From NCBI GenBank assembly GCA_963727845.1, contig CAVSHI010000006.1, positions 496,001 through 560,000 on the forward strand: DNA of 64,000 bases, given 5' to 3'. A program made the position numbers and the translations under genes. Shown here one piece after another: positions 25,090 to 34,735 of this stretch. Numbering within the stretch: the first letter of the stretch is position 1; every line of letters begins with the position of its first letter. The notes beneath the pieces are model-generated. The model did no database searches. It saw only the letters and a program-made list of their open reading frames with translations, and was not told the origin of the DNA. The DNA comes from JBEKTW01 sp963727845 (lineage in GTDB: Bacteria; Bacteroidota; Ignavibacteria; UBA10030; SZUA-254).

Positions 25090-26079
25090 ATGTTCACCTC
25101 TCATCCGGGATGTCGTAGACAACTGGTCAGGAACAATAAACTGACAACCACAATGATCGCCTGTCGAACATTTCTGTTGCCATCTTTGCTGACCGCTTTT
25201 ATCGTGGTACAATGTGTTCAGGCCAAGGGTGTCAAGAAGCCCCCCCGACCAGAGCACCAACAAATCGTCCAGAAAGATGTCAGCGTGAGGTATCAGGACA
25301 GTCTCACTATGCTCGTGCATAAACTGCGGCAAACTCACGATAAAGCTGCAAGGCATAAAATCGTGGACGAGATGAAAAGGGTGTACCTGGAGCTATACGG
25401 GCCTCCGCCGGAGAAGAGCCATGTGGCGAACAAGCATAAAGGCAATCCTGTTGATAAATCCCGTGTGAGAAAGGTGCTGGACATGCAGTCACAGGAGAGC
25501 GGACCCAGTATCGTGCATCATGTTCCTTTTGCTTCTACAAAAGACCATCTAGTGCTTACGGTCGATAGCAGCCAAACAAGCCTTCTTGCTGGGGCGAAAG
25601 CTACAGGGGTTTCCATGCCTGGTTGGATACAAATTGGAACAAGTGCTCAACTAACGCAAAATGTCACTGCCAACATTAAGGAAACAGGGTTCCGCTTTGA
25701 TTTCTCTCTTGATAAAACAGCCCCCGTCAATAAGGAGACGGACCTGAACTTTGCGGTCACCTCGGTGGCAGGCGATTCGTGGATGAAAAACATCACGATC
25801 GTCGTCGATCCACCGGATCGATTCGAGCTGTTCCAGAATTTCCCGAATCCTTTCAATCCTACGACAACAATTTCGTACTTACTGCCGAAGCAATCCCTGG
25901 TGACACTGAAGGTTTACAACATGCTGGGCCAGGAAGTGGCCACCTTGGTCAACGAATTGCAGGAATCTGGATACAGAACTGCAATTCTTGATGGACGGAA
26001 CTTGGCCAGCGGGGTTTACGTCTATCGAATCCAGGCGCAGAATTTCTCCGACGTAAAGAAAATGATTCTGCTCAAATAA
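25090..26079 (+). CDS. Secreted protein with a type IX secretion sorting domain
   Basis: A 329-residue protein of unknown mature function. The ATG at 25090 has a good ribosome site (AAAGAGG, 25076-25082); a second ATG at 25153 would start directly on the signal peptide (FLLPSLLTAFIVVQCVQAKG). Residues about 50-160 are charged and helical, and the middle is beta-rich. The last 85 residues are a classic Por/type IX C-terminal domain (FELFQNFPNPFNPTTTISY, VYNMLGQEVATLVNE, GVYVYRIQAQ), which directs outer-membrane export and surface attachment in the Bacteroidetes group. It lies 61 bases after the beta-helix gene. Confidence 0.9.
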   Translation: MFTSHPGCRRQLVRNNKLTTTMIACRTFLLPSLLTAFIVVQCVQAKGVKKPPRPEHQQIVQKDVSVRYQDSLTMLVHKLRQTHDKAARHKIVDEMKRVYLELYGPPPEKSHVANKHKGNPVDKSRVRKVLDMQSQESGPSIVHHVPFASTKDHLVLTVDSSQTSLLAGAKATGVSMPGWIQIGTSAQLTQNVTANIKETGFRFDFSLDKTAPVNKETDLNFAVTSVAGDSWMKNITIVVDPPDRFELFQNFPNPFNPTTTISYLLPKQSLVTLKVYNMLGQEVATLVNELQESGYRTAILDGRNLASGVYVYRIQAQNFSDVKKMILLK

Positions 26080-26225
26080 CATCCCCCGGCGTGCTGTCCT
26101 AACAGGGCCCTCCCCTTGGCCTGAACCTGAGTTCTGCCGGACGACCATCCCAGGTTGTGAAATCAACCTTTTCGCACTCATATCTCACTTCTCAAACCTC
26201 CTCGCTCATCGCTCACCGCTCCTGT

Positions 26226-26257
26226 TTGTTTATCCCTCCCAAATTCCGTATTTTTCC
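26226..26257 (+). promoter_or_regulatory. Possible Bacteroidetes-type promoter for leuS
   Basis: TTTG (26226-26229), 20 bases, then TATTTTTC (26250-26257) fits the -33 TTTG and -7 TAnnTTTG pattern in seven of eight -7 positions. It lies about 45 bases before the leuS start. The stretch 26080-26225 otherwise shows no gene. Confidence 0.35.
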
Positions 26258-26301
26258 TCTATTCTCATGCTATTTTCATCATAGAAATCCACCAGCAGGC
26301 A

Positions 26302-28824
26302 TTGAATTATCCATTTTCCGATATCGAACGCAAGTGGCAGCAGTACTGGGACGGCCACGAGACGTTCAAAGCAGTTGAAGACCCGTCGAAGCAAAAGCTT
26401 TTCATCCTCGACATGTACCCGTACCCGTCAGGGGCAGGATTGCACGTCGGCCACCCTGAGGGGTACACGGCCACTGATATCTACTGCCGTTACAAACGGA
26501 TGTGCGGTTACAATGTGCTCCATCCGATGGGCTGGGATGCTTTTGGCTTGCCCGCGGAACGCTACGCGATGCAAACGGGGATTCATCCACGCACCACCAC
26601 CCAGCAGAACATCGCGACGTTCAAACGCCAAATCAAGATGCTCGGTCTGTCGTATGACTGGAGCAGAGAAATCAACACCACCGACCCGGCTTACTATAGA
26701 TGGACGCAGTGGATTTTCCTCAGGATCTACAATTCCTGGTACGACGCAGAGAAGGGGAAAGCGCGCCCAATATCAGAATTGCAAATCCCGGCAGGATTGA
26801 GCGAGAAGGAAAGGTATCAGTACATCGCGGACCGGCGGCTCGCGTATCTGTCGGAAATGCCCGTCAATTGGTGCCCCGAGCTCGGAACCGTTCTCGCCAA
26901 CGAAGAGGTCGACGAATGGGTCGGAAAGGGATACACCGTTGAACGACGCATGATGCGGCAATGGATGCTTCGTATTACGGCGTATGCTGAACATCTCGCG
27001 AAAGACCTGGACGAGCTGCAGTGGTCGCCCGGCATCATCGAAATGCAGCGGAACTGGATCGGTCGTTCGGAGGGCGCTGAGGCTGATTTCCCTATTAAAG
27101 GATCTGCAAAGACTCTTCGCATCTATACGACCAGGCCGGATACAATGTTTGGAGCGACGTACATGGTTGTCGCGCCGGAGCATCCTCTTGTCAACGAGAT
27201 CACAAGCCCCGATTATCGATCAGCCGTCGAACGATACCGTGACGAGACCAGGCAGAAATCTGAACTAGAGCGCACAGCGCTTGAAAAAGAAAAATCCGGG
27301 GTGTTTACAGGCGGATATGCGATCAATCCCGCAACAAAGAAGGAAATTCCCATCTGGATCGCCGATTACGTCATGTTGACATATGGCACCGGAGCGATTA
27401 TGGCAGTTCCGGGCCACGACGAACGCGACTATGATTTTGCGAGAAAATATGGTCTGCCCATCGTAGAAGTTGTCGCCGGAGGCGACCTGGGAAAAGCGGC
27501 TTTCACCGAAGACGGCCTGGCAGTGAATTCGGCGAATGATGAAATTTCCCTCAACGGGCTCCCGACATCGGGAGCACAGAAAAAAATGACTGCATGGCTG
27601 GAGCACAAGGGGATAGGGAAGCAAGCTGTCAAGTACAAGCTCCGGGATTGGCTATTCTCCCGCCAGCGGTATTGGGGAGAACCATTTCCTTTGATCTATC
27701 TTGACGACGGGACAGTTAAAGCTTTACCTGAAAGTGAACTGCCGATCTTATTACCAGACATTGAGTCATATAAGCCTACCGGAACGGGTGAATCGGCTCT
27801 GGCGACCACGACGGAGTGGCTGAATACACTCGACCCCGAGACCGGCAAGCACGCGCGGAGAGAAACACACACGATGCCCCAATGGGCTGGATCATGCTGG
27901 TATTACCTTCGGTATCTCGACCCGCACAACGAAAAAGAGTTCGTCTCGCTGGAAAAAGAACGTTACTGGATGCCTGTCGATCTCTACGTCGGCGGTGCGG
28001 AGCACGCCGTGCTCCACCTGCTGTATGCGCGATTCTGGCACAAAGTGCTGTATGACCTTGGCTTTGTCTCGACAAAAGAGCCTTTCCGGAGATTGGTGAA
28101 CCAGGGGACGATTCTGGGCGAAGACGGTCAGAAAATGTCCAAATCCCGCGGCAATGTTGTGAATCCCGATGAGGTGGTGAGGGAATACGGCGCTGACGCG
28201 ATGCGGTTGTTCGAAATGTTCATGGGGCCGCTTGAGGATACAAAACCATGGTCGACGCGGGGAGTCGAAGGCGTCTACCGTTTTCTCAATCGTGTCTGGA
28301 GAATGATGATTGATGAGGATGGGAGGTTGCATCAGTCCATCAGGGAAACCCCGCCCGATGCGATGCAGGAACGCCTTCTTCATCAGACTATAAAAAAGGT
28401 CACGCACGATATCGACACGCTGAATTTCAATACGGGTATCTCCCAAATGATGATTTTCGTCAACGAATTTCTGAACGCGGACCCGAAGCCCAAAAAGGTG
28501 ATGGAAACATTCGTTCTTCTGCTCTCGCCGTTCGCGCCGCATATTGCGGAAGAATTGTGGGAGAAACTCGGGCACACGAAGACGCTGGCGTATGAGCCCT
28601 GGCCGCAATACGACGAAGCCAGAGCAAAGGTCGACACCGCCGAATTGGTTGTCCAGGTCAACGGCAAAGTTCGCACCAAGTTCGAGATTGCGCTGGGTTT
28701 GGATGACGAAGCGGTGAAGGAAAAGGTGCTGGCGGATGAGAATGTGAAACGTTACCTCGACGGCAAAGAGATACTGAAAATTGTGGTTGTGAAGAACAAA
28801 CTTGTGAACCTGGTGGTGAAGTAA
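26302..28824 (+). CDS. leuS: Leucyl-tRNA synthetase
   Basis: An 840-residue class I aminoacyl-tRNA synthetase that charges tRNA-Leu. It has the HIGH-type motif (SGAGLHVGHPEGYTATD, around residue 48), a CP1 editing domain (IYTTRPDTMFGATYMVVAPEHP and GTGAIMAVPGHDERD), and KMSKS (EDGQKMSKSRGNVV, around residue 610). The C-terminal tRNA-binding part ends with VQVNGKVRTKFE. The start is TTG at 26302, giving the usual NYPFSDIERKWQQYW N-terminus. The glycosyltransferase gene follows after 5 bases. Confidence 0.98.
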   Translation: MNYPFSDIERKWQQYWDGHETFKAVEDPSKQKLFILDMYPYPSGAGLHVGHPEGYTATDIYCRYKRMCGYNVLHPMGWDAFGLPAERYAMQTGIHPRTTTQQNIATFKRQIKMLGLSYDWSREINTTDPAYYRWTQWIFLRIYNSWYDAEKGKARPISELQIPAGLSEKERYQYIADRRLAYLSEMPVNWCPELGTVLANEEVDEWVGKGYTVERRMMRQWMLRITAYAEHLAKDLDELQWSPGIIEMQRNWIGRSEGAEADFPIKGSAKTLRIYTTRPDTMFGATYMVVAPEHPLVNEITSPDYRSAVERYRDETRQKSELERTALEKEKSGVFTGGYAINPATKKEIPIWIADYVMLTYGTGAIMAVPGHDERDYDFARKYGLPIVEVVAGGDLGKAAFTEDGLAVNSANDEISLNGLPTSGAQKKMTAWLEHKGIGKQAVKYKLRDWLFSRQRYWGEPFPLIYLDDGTVKALPESELPILLPDIESYKPTGTGESALATTTEWLNTLDPETGKHARRETHTMPQWAGSCWYYLRYLDPHNEKEFVSLEKERYWMPVDLYVGGAEHAVLHLLYARFWHKVLYDLGFVSTKEPFRRLVNQGTILGEDGQKMSKSRGNVVNPDEVVREYGADAMRLFEMFMGPLEDTKPWSTRGVEGVYRFLNRVWRMMIDEDGRLHQSIRETPPDAMQERLLHQTIKKVTHDIDTLNFNTGISQMMIFVNEFLNADPKPKKVMETFVLLLSPFAPHIAEELWEKLGHTKTLAYEPWPQYDEARAKVDTAELVVQVNGKVRTKFEIALGLDDEAVKEKVLADENVKRYLDGKEILKIVVVKNKLVNLVVK

Positions 28825-28829
28825 GCCTG

Positions 28830-29645
28830 ATGTCGAAGCTCTCGGTCATCGTCGTTACCTTCAACGAGGAAAAGAACATCGAACGGTGTCTCCGTTCCGT
28901 CCGGTGGGCTGATGAAATTGTGGTGGTTGATTCATTCAGCGCTGACAGGACGATTGAGCTGGCGAAGAAGTACACGAAGGCGGTTTTTCAATTCAAGTAT
29001 CCGGGCTACAGTAAGCAGGTGGAGCGGGGGATGGAACGGGCAACGGGTGATTGGTTTTTCATCCTCGATGCGGATGAGGAGGTTTCAGAAGAGCTTGCGT
29101 CGTCAATCAAAATGACGGTCGCCGACCCGGCGGCAAAAGACGGATATTATGCGAGTCGAAAGATCAACGTCTTCGGGAAATGGATCGAGCACGGGGGCTG
29201 GTCTCCCGATTGGCAGTTCCGGCTGGTGCGGAGAGACAAATGCGTTGCCGAGCATCAGGAAGTCCATGGGGCATTCACGACCCGCGGCAGCAAAGGGCAT
29301 CTCCAAGGTGTGTTGTACCACTACACCTACCCGACCATCGAATCGTACCTGGAGAAGCTCAACGATTATACATCGCTCCACGTCTCCAATAAGTTGAAAG
29401 AACATCCGGCTCTTGAGGTTCGCTGGCACAAGATTGTTCTAAGTCCCGCATCGGAGTTCTTCAGGACGTACGTCGTGAAAAAAGGATACAAAGATGGGAT
29501 GGAAGGATTTATTCTTTCCGTGTGCTCGGCGCTGTACACGCTGGGCCTGTACGCAAAGGCCTGGGAATATCGCATGAGGGAAAAGGAGGGGAAGGGGCAT
29601 TTGCCGCCCATCACGAATGCAGCCCTGCAACACTCTCGACGATGA
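28830..29645 (+). CDS. Family 2 glycosyltransferase, WaaE/KdtX-like
   Basis: A 271-residue GT-A fold enzyme. The nucleotide-sugar site starts LSVIVVTFNEEKNIERCLRSV, with the DxD motif in FILDADEEVSEE and an acceptor-side segment GGWSPDWQFRLVRR. This sub-family usually adds a sugar to the LPS inner core; the substrate here is not known. It is the first gene of an LPS cluster and is close enough to leuS to share its transcript. A related gene lies at 34736. Confidence 0.9.
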   Translation: MSKLSVIVVTFNEEKNIERCLRSVRWADEIVVVDSFSADRTIELAKKYTKAVFQFKYPGYSKQVERGMERATGDWFFILDADEEVSEELASSIKMTVADPAAKDGYYASRKINVFGKWIEHGGWSPDWQFRLVRRDKCVAEHQEVHGAFTTRGSKGHLQGVLYHYTYPTIESYLEKLNDYTSLHVSNKLKEHPALEVRWHKIVLSPASEFFRTYVVKKGYKDGMEGFILSVCSALYTLGLYAKAWEYRMREKEGKGHLPPITNAALQHSRR

Positions 29646-29664
29646 CTTTTCGCATGGTCGCGTT

Positions 29665-30525
29665 GTGAAACAATCCCTCTCTCTCATGGTCGCAGTGTAC
29701 AATGCGGTCGGTTACCTGGAGTTCATCTTTGCAGGACTTCAGCGTCAAACATTGCGGGACTTTGAGCTGATCGTGGCCGACGATGGATCGGGTCCGGCGA
29801 TGAAGGAACTGGTCGACCGCATGAAGAAGCAGGTTTCATTTCCGGTACGACATCTCTGGCAGGAAGACGTGGGATTTCGGAAGAATATAATGCTCAACAA
29901 AGCCATCGAGGCGTCGCACACGGAGTATTTGGTTTTTATCGACGGTGATTGCGTCCCGCATCGCAAGTTTCTCGAGGACCATTGGAGCAATCACAGGGAA
30001 AACAATGTGCTGTGCGGCCGGCGCGTGAATCTCAGCGAGCATATGACGCGTCGGTTGACAGCACAAACCATTGCCTCCGGGGCACATGAGAAATTGTCCG
30101 TCCCCATGCTGGTGGATGGTCTGCTCGGCAGAAGCAGCAATCTGGAAGACGCGATCCGCATTGAGAATGCTGCTCTACGTCGCCTGCTGCATCGGAATAA
30201 GGTTCGCATCCTGGGATGCAATTTTTCAGTTGAGAAAAGACTTCTCGAACAGATCAATGGTTTCAATGAAGATTACCAGGCGCCCGGAAGAGGCGAAGAT
30301 TCGGATATTGCATTCCGGCTGGGATTGATCGGCGCGCAGTTCAAAACATTGCGCTATCTTGCGGTTCTGTATCATCTGTATCATCCTCCCACGAAAGTCG
30401 GCGAGGAGAACAAGCGGATTCATGAACAGGTAATGGAAAGCAGAAATCCGGTATGCGCGAATGGACTCCGCAAACTTGAATCCACTCCACCGGCACCGAA
30501 CTCAACAGATAAGAAAACAAAGTGA
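29665..30525 (+). CDS. Family 2 glycosyltransferase with a galactosyltransferase-like C-terminus
   Basis: A 286-residue glycosyltransferase. The N-terminal domain (LSLMVAVYNAVGYLEFIFAGLQRQ, VADDGSG, VFIDGDC) binds the sugar nucleotide. GCNFSVEKRLLEQINGFNEDYQAPGRGEDSDIAFRL matches the C-terminal galactosyltransferase (7C-type) segment. The start is uncertain: GTG at 29665 is used, while ATG at 29617 (overlapping the previous gene) and ATG at 29686 are also in frame. The stop overlaps the next GTG (GTGA), a sign of coupling to the exporter gene. Confidence 0.88.
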   Translation: MKQSLSLMVAVYNAVGYLEFIFAGLQRQTLRDFELIVADDGSGPAMKELVDRMKKQVSFPVRHLWQEDVGFRKNIMLNKAIEASHTEYLVFIDGDCVPHRKFLEDHWSNHRENNVLCGRRVNLSEHMTRRLTAQTIASGAHEKLSVPMLVDGLLGRSSNLEDAIRIENAALRRLLHRNKVRILGCNFSVEKRLLEQINGFNEDYQAPGRGEDSDIAFRLGLIGAQFKTLRYLAVLYHLYHPPTKVGEENKRIHEQVMESRNPVCANGLRKLESTPPAPNSTDKKTK

Positions 30526-32360
30526 AGAATTTCAAAATATACCTCCGCATTGTTAGATGCGCCAAGCCTTACTGGCGGCATGTTGCTTCCTCAATAGCGT
30601 TTACGATTTTCTATTCGGTGTTCAGCGGACTCTCTATCGGGCTGTTCATCCCGCTGCTCGACCTCTTATTCCATCCCGAAAAAATGAAGGGAGCGGAGAG
30701 CGCGGATACACTTAAGCTGCCTTTCTCCGATGCCCTGCAGGGCATCAAGAAAGGGTTATTCGACTATGTCTTCGGCGTTTCGCAGATCGATGCGCTGGTG
30801 AAGATCTGTGCCATAATCGTTGTCGCGTTTTTTCTTAAGAATCTCTTCGGTTATTTGCAGTCGTTCATGATGAACTATGCCGAAGAAGGAGTGGTGAAAG
30901 ACATTCGCAATTCGCTCTATCGCCATCTCCACGACCTGCCGCTGGCTTATTTCACCAACGAGCGCACCGGGGAGCTGATATCGCGGATCACCAACGATGT
31001 CTCTATCATCAACGGAGGCATCAGCGCGTTCTTTGTTACCCTTGTCCGCGAGCCGCTTCTGATCATCGTTTTCCTCGGGCTGGCGATTGCGCTCAGCTGG
31101 AAACTGACGCTGATTTCCATCCTCGTGTTTCCCTTTTCTTTATCGATCATCGGGTGGATTGCCGTTCGATTGCACAAGGAACGCATGGTCTCGCAAGAGC
31201 GGCTGGCCGACATCACGTCCGTGCTGCAGGAAACGATTTCCGGGGTAAAGGTTGTGAAAGCGTTTGGAATGGAGGAGTTCGAGAACAAGAAGTTCACGCG
31301 CCAGACCGGCAGGTACTTTGCTTCGCTCATAAAGATCACAAGAATCCGCGATCTTGCCTCACCGGCGACCGAGCTTCTAAGTATCGCCGCGGGGGCTGTT
31401 ATTATCTGGTTTGGCGGAAAAGAAATTCTCATCGAGCACACCTTGAGCGCGAGTCAGTTCCTGTATTTCCTGTTCATCATTTTTCAGGTCATGCCGCCGA
31501 TCAAGGAGCTTACGAATGTCAACAATCGTGTCCAGGAAGCCAGCGCCGCCGGCAAGCGGATATTTGAAATTCTTGACACGAAGCCCTCGATCTCCAGCAA
31601 GACCAACGCGCAGAAGTTGTCGCAATTTTCTTCGTCCATTGAGTTTAAGAATGTGTGTTTTTCCTACAATGGGCAGGATCAAGTGTTGAACAGTATCAAC
31701 CTGAAGTTCAATAAGGGGGAAGTTGACGCCATCGTTGGGCCGAGCGGGAGCGGCAAGACGACGCTCGTTGACCTGATCCCTCGCTTCTACGATCCCACGT
31801 CGGGTACAATCATGTTCGACGGTATGGACCTGCGCGAGCTGGAAGTGAAATCCCTCCGCGAAAAGATTGGCATCGTGACACAGGACACCATCCTGTTTAA
31901 TGACATCGTGCGAAATAACATCGCGTACGGCCTCGACAACTGTCCGTTGGAAAGCATCGTCGCGGCGGCGAAGGCGGCGAACGCTCACGATTTCATCATG
32001 GCGATGCCCCAGCAGTACGATAGCACCATCGGAGAGCGCGGCGTGAAGCTCTCAGGCGGCGAGCGACAGCGCATCTCGCTTGCGCGGGCCATTCTCAAGA
32101 ATCCTCCGCTCCTCATTCTTGACGAAGCAACCTCCGCGCTTGATACCGAATCGGAGATCCTGGTCCAGCAGGCAATCGACCGCCTGATGTCGGGAAGGAC
32201 GTCGATCGTTATTGCGCACCGGCTTTCCACCGTTCAGCATGCCGACCGCATCATCGTTCTCGACCATGGAAGCGTTGTGGAAGTCGGCACGCACGCGACA
32301 TTGATCAACAATCCAAACGGGCTCTACCGCAAACTCTATGAGCTTCAGTTCCGAATCTGA
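30522..32360 (+). CDS. msbA: Lipid A/LPS flippase-type ABC transporter (MsbA-like)
   Basis: A 612-residue half-transporter with an N-terminal six-span membrane domain and a C-terminal ATPase. Motifs: Walker A GPSGSGKTT, Q-loop IVTQDTILFNDIV, signature LSGGERQR, Walker B LLILDEATSALD and switch His in IVIAHRL. It would flip lipid A-core or a similar lipid across the inner membrane. The start is GTG at 30522, overlapping the previous stop. The LPS neighbours favour an MsbA role over drug export. Confidence 0.88.
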   Translation: MKNFKIYLRIVRCAKPYWRHVASSIAFTIFYSVFSGLSIGLFIPLLDLLFHPEKMKGAESADTLKLPFSDALQGIKKGLFDYVFGVSQIDALVKICAIIVVAFFLKNLFGYLQSFMMNYAEEGVVKDIRNSLYRHLHDLPLAYFTNERTGELISRITNDVSIINGGISAFFVTLVREPLLIIVFLGLAIALSWKLTLISILVFPFSLSIIGWIAVRLHKERMVSQERLADITSVLQETISGVKVVKAFGMEEFENKKFTRQTGRYFASLIKITRIRDLASPATELLSIAAGAVIIWFGGKEILIEHTLSASQFLYFLFIIFQVMPPIKELTNVNNRVQEASAAGKRIFEILDTKPSISSKTNAQKLSQFSSSIEFKNVCFSYNGQDQVLNSINLKFNKGEVDAIVGPSGSGKTTLVDLIPRFYDPTSGTIMFDGMDLRELEVKSLREKIGIVTQDTILFNDIVRNNIAYGLDNCPLESIVAAAKAANAHDFIMAMPQQYDSTIGERGVKLSGGERQRISLARAILKNPPLLILDEATSALDTESEILVQQAIDRLMSGRTSIVIAHRLSTVQHADRIIVLDHGSVVEVGTHATLINNPNGLYRKLYELQFRI

Positions 32361-32381
32361 AGGCGCTTGAGGCACACGTCC

Positions 32382-33530
32382 ATGCTTCGTAAATGGAGAT
32401 CGCGGCGGGAGAGGAAATTTTCTAAATTTGTCACACAAACCGCCAACGTTCGGAAAATCCTCGTGCTGCGCAACGGTCTCATCGGCGACGTTGTGTTCAT
32501 CACGCCTGTATTGCAGCGGCTGCGGGAGTCGTTCCCCGGCGCCGTCATCGACGCTATGGTGAGTGAACGCGCAGTCGAAGTTCTCAGGAGTTTTCCCTCA
32601 CTCAGGATGATCCGTTCGCTCGGCGAGAACGATTCCCTCATGGATCAGATCAGGATATTCCGCCGACTGCGGATCGAACGGTATGACCTTCTGGTGATCC
32701 AGGAAACGAATTCGCATTACAGTGCGATGTCCCTTCTGACGGGAGCCAGATTCTGCGTCGGGTTTGGAAACTCGCTCGATGTTCTGCTGGATAAGGCGGT
32801 CGCGTGGCGCGACAATGTGCACGCGGTGTCGGCGGAAATGGATACCGTGCTTGGATGGACCACGGAGAATCCGCGGAACCCCGTCGGGCTCCATCTGTCG
32901 ACAACTTCCGAGGAGAAGAAACAAGCTGAGCTGGCGCTACGGCAATCCGGCATCAATCCACATGAGCCCATTGTCTGTTTCCATCCCGGTTGCAGCGACG
33001 TTCGTTCTGTCCGTGAGTGGATCGTTCCCCGCTACAGTGAAGTGGCGGACCAGTGTCATAAACTGCACCATGCCCAAATCGTCTTCACCGGCCTCGCCAG
33101 AGACGGTGAAATGATTGAGGCGATCCGAAAAGGAATGAAATCGCCGTCGGCGAGCTTCGCAGGGAAAAGCCCGCTTCGCCTGTTCATGGCGATACTCGGG
33201 CACGCCGGAGTTGTCATCGGGTCGGATACCGGCGCCCTGCACATCGCCACGGCTCTCGGAACGCCTGTTGTAATGCTGATGGGATTCACCGGACCGGATG
33301 ACACCGGTCCGTTCGATGCGAGTCACCGCTCGCGCGTCGTAAGGGTGGAGCTGCCGTGCAGCCCCTGCATTCACCGGAACCCGAAGCCGCAGCAATGGGA
33401 AACATGCAAGAATATCAGACCGGTGATGTGTATGGATAAGATTACGAGCGAAGCGGTTTTCACGGCTATTAATGAAGTTCTTGGATCACCGATTACCTCT
33501 GAATTGGGAATGGATGGAAGTAGGCGCTGA
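32382..33530 (+). CDS. Family 9 glycosyltransferase (heptosyltransferase-like)
   Basis: A 382-residue GT-B enzyme. The N-terminal VRKILVLRNGLIGDVVFITPVLQRL loop and the C-terminal VIGSDTGALHIATALGTPVVMLMGFTGPDD segment are typical of ADP-heptose:LPS heptosyltransferases. Four cysteines lie in the C-terminal part (LPCSPCIHRN, WETCKNIRPVMCMD). The ATG at 32382 has TGAGG upstream; TTG at 32367 is an alternative. It belongs to the LPS cluster; the donor sugar is inferred. Confidence 0.9.
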   Translation: MLRKWRSRRERKFSKFVTQTANVRKILVLRNGLIGDVVFITPVLQRLRESFPGAVIDAMVSERAVEVLRSFPSLRMIRSLGENDSLMDQIRIFRRLRIERYDLLVIQETNSHYSAMSLLTGARFCVGFGNSLDVLLDKAVAWRDNVHAVSAEMDTVLGWTTENPRNPVGLHLSTTSEEKKQAELALRQSGINPHEPIVCFHPGCSDVRSVREWIVPRYSEVADQCHKLHHAQIVFTGLARDGEMIEAIRKGMKSPSASFAGKSPLRLFMAILGHAGVVIGSDTGALHIATALGTPVVMLMGFTGPDDTGPFDASHRSRVVRVELPCSPCIHRNPKPQQWETCKNIRPVMCMDKITSEAVFTAINEVLGSPITSELGMDGSRR

Positions 33531-34731
33531 AAATACAACGTCTCTAACCGGAAACCGGCTGCGATCGGACAGTCCCGGCAACGCGAAGTTGTTCACGGTC
33601 TATCACATCGGGCTGCAACTGCTGCTGGCGAGTCTCGCAGCCTCAATAGTCGCTGCGGAAATTCTTGCCGGCTGTCTCTTCGTGCTGTGGGTTGTTCTCA
33701 TGGCGCGCGGCGTGCGATACCGGCGGACAGCGTTGGATATGCCCGTTGTGATTTTCATTTTTGTGCGCTTGCTCTCCATTGCTTTCTCTGAATATCCATC
33801 GATGAGTTATGTTACCATAACCCGGGAATTGGTTTACTACGCGGGTTATTTCTTTACGGTTTTCTACCTGCAAAATGTGGAGCGGCAAAAGATCGAGAGT
33901 CTCCTGAAAGTTCTATTTGTCGCAACCGGAGCGGTAACGGTCATTGCAGTCATTCAGTTTCTGCTCGGCTATACGCTGCGGGTCAACGCCCTGAGCGGCG
34001 GCGGGATGCTTTCCACCCAGCTGGCTTTCGTGATGCTTGTTGCGCTTGTCGCCAAGGACGTGAAGAGCATTTTCCGGTCGCCGGTGGTTTTCTGGCTGAT
34101 GATGTCTGTTTGCGCGATTGGATTAGCCCTCAGTATGACACGGGGAGATTGGATAGCGACCGCCGCCGGGATTGTTCTGTTCAGCGCTGTATTCAATCGG
34201 AAGGTGTTGTTCGGAATGATCGCTTTTTGCCTGATCCTGGTGTTGGTGGTTCCTTCCGTTCGTCACCGCATGACGACGCTGGAGAATCCCCTGCAGAATA
34301 CCAGCGACCGTATCACGCTGTGGCAAAACGCCGTCACGCTTATCGGCGTTCATCCCGTTCTTGGATTCGGTCCCGAAACGTTTCATGAAGTGTTTAAGGA
34401 TGTGGAACATCTCGAAGACAAGGATGTCGGCGCCTGGCATAACGATGTCCTCCAGTTGTACATGGAAAGCGGAGCTGTCGGCGTCATTGCCTTCGCTGGG
34501 TATATGGGTACTTTGCTCTTCCTTTCTGTCAGGTTGATTAAGCGTTCTCATTATCGCCGGGGGGACCTCAGCATAGGATGGATGGGATTATTGCTTCTTC
34601 TCGCCTACCTGATAAGTGGAATGTTTACGATGCCGACGATTTCGATCACCAACGGAATGCTGTTCCGTTTCTTGATTGCTATCGTTGCAGTTGAGCATCA
34701 GCGCGTTTTCGGAAAAACCGGGGAGGTTTGA
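33472..34731 (+). CDS. O-antigen ligase / polymerase-like membrane protein
   Basis: A 419-residue polytopic protein with about ten membrane segments. It has the Wzy_C/WaaL-type region LSMTRGDWIATAAGI and, in a large periplasmic loop, ITLWQNAVTLIGVHPVLGFGPETF with WHNDVLQLYMESGAVGVIAF, where the His-Asn pair is the conserved ligase mark. It would join O-antigen to lipid A-core or polymerise it. The ATG at 33472 overlaps the previous gene by 59 bases; ATG 33514 is a plausible shorter start with GGGAATGG ahead. Confidence 0.87.
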   Translation: MKFLDHRLPLNWEWMEVGAENTTSLTGNRLRSDSPGNAKLFTVYHIGLQLLLASLAASIVAAEILAGCLFVLWVVLMARGVRYRRTALDMPVVIFIFVRLLSIAFSEYPSMSYVTITRELVYYAGYFFTVFYLQNVERQKIESLLKVLFVATGAVTVIAVIQFLLGYTLRVNALSGGGMLSTQLAFVMLVALVAKDVKSIFRSPVVFWLMMSVCAIGLALSMTRGDWIATAAGIVLFSAVFNRKVLFGMIAFCLILVLVVPSVRHRMTTLENPLQNTSDRITLWQNAVTLIGVHPVLGFGPETFHEVFKDVEHLEDKDVGAWHNDVLQLYMESGAVGVIAFAGYMGTLLFLSVRLIKRSHYRRGDLSIGWMGLLLLLAYLISGMFTMPTISITNGMLFRFLIAIVAVEHQRVFGKTGEV

Positions 34732-34735
34732 GGCG

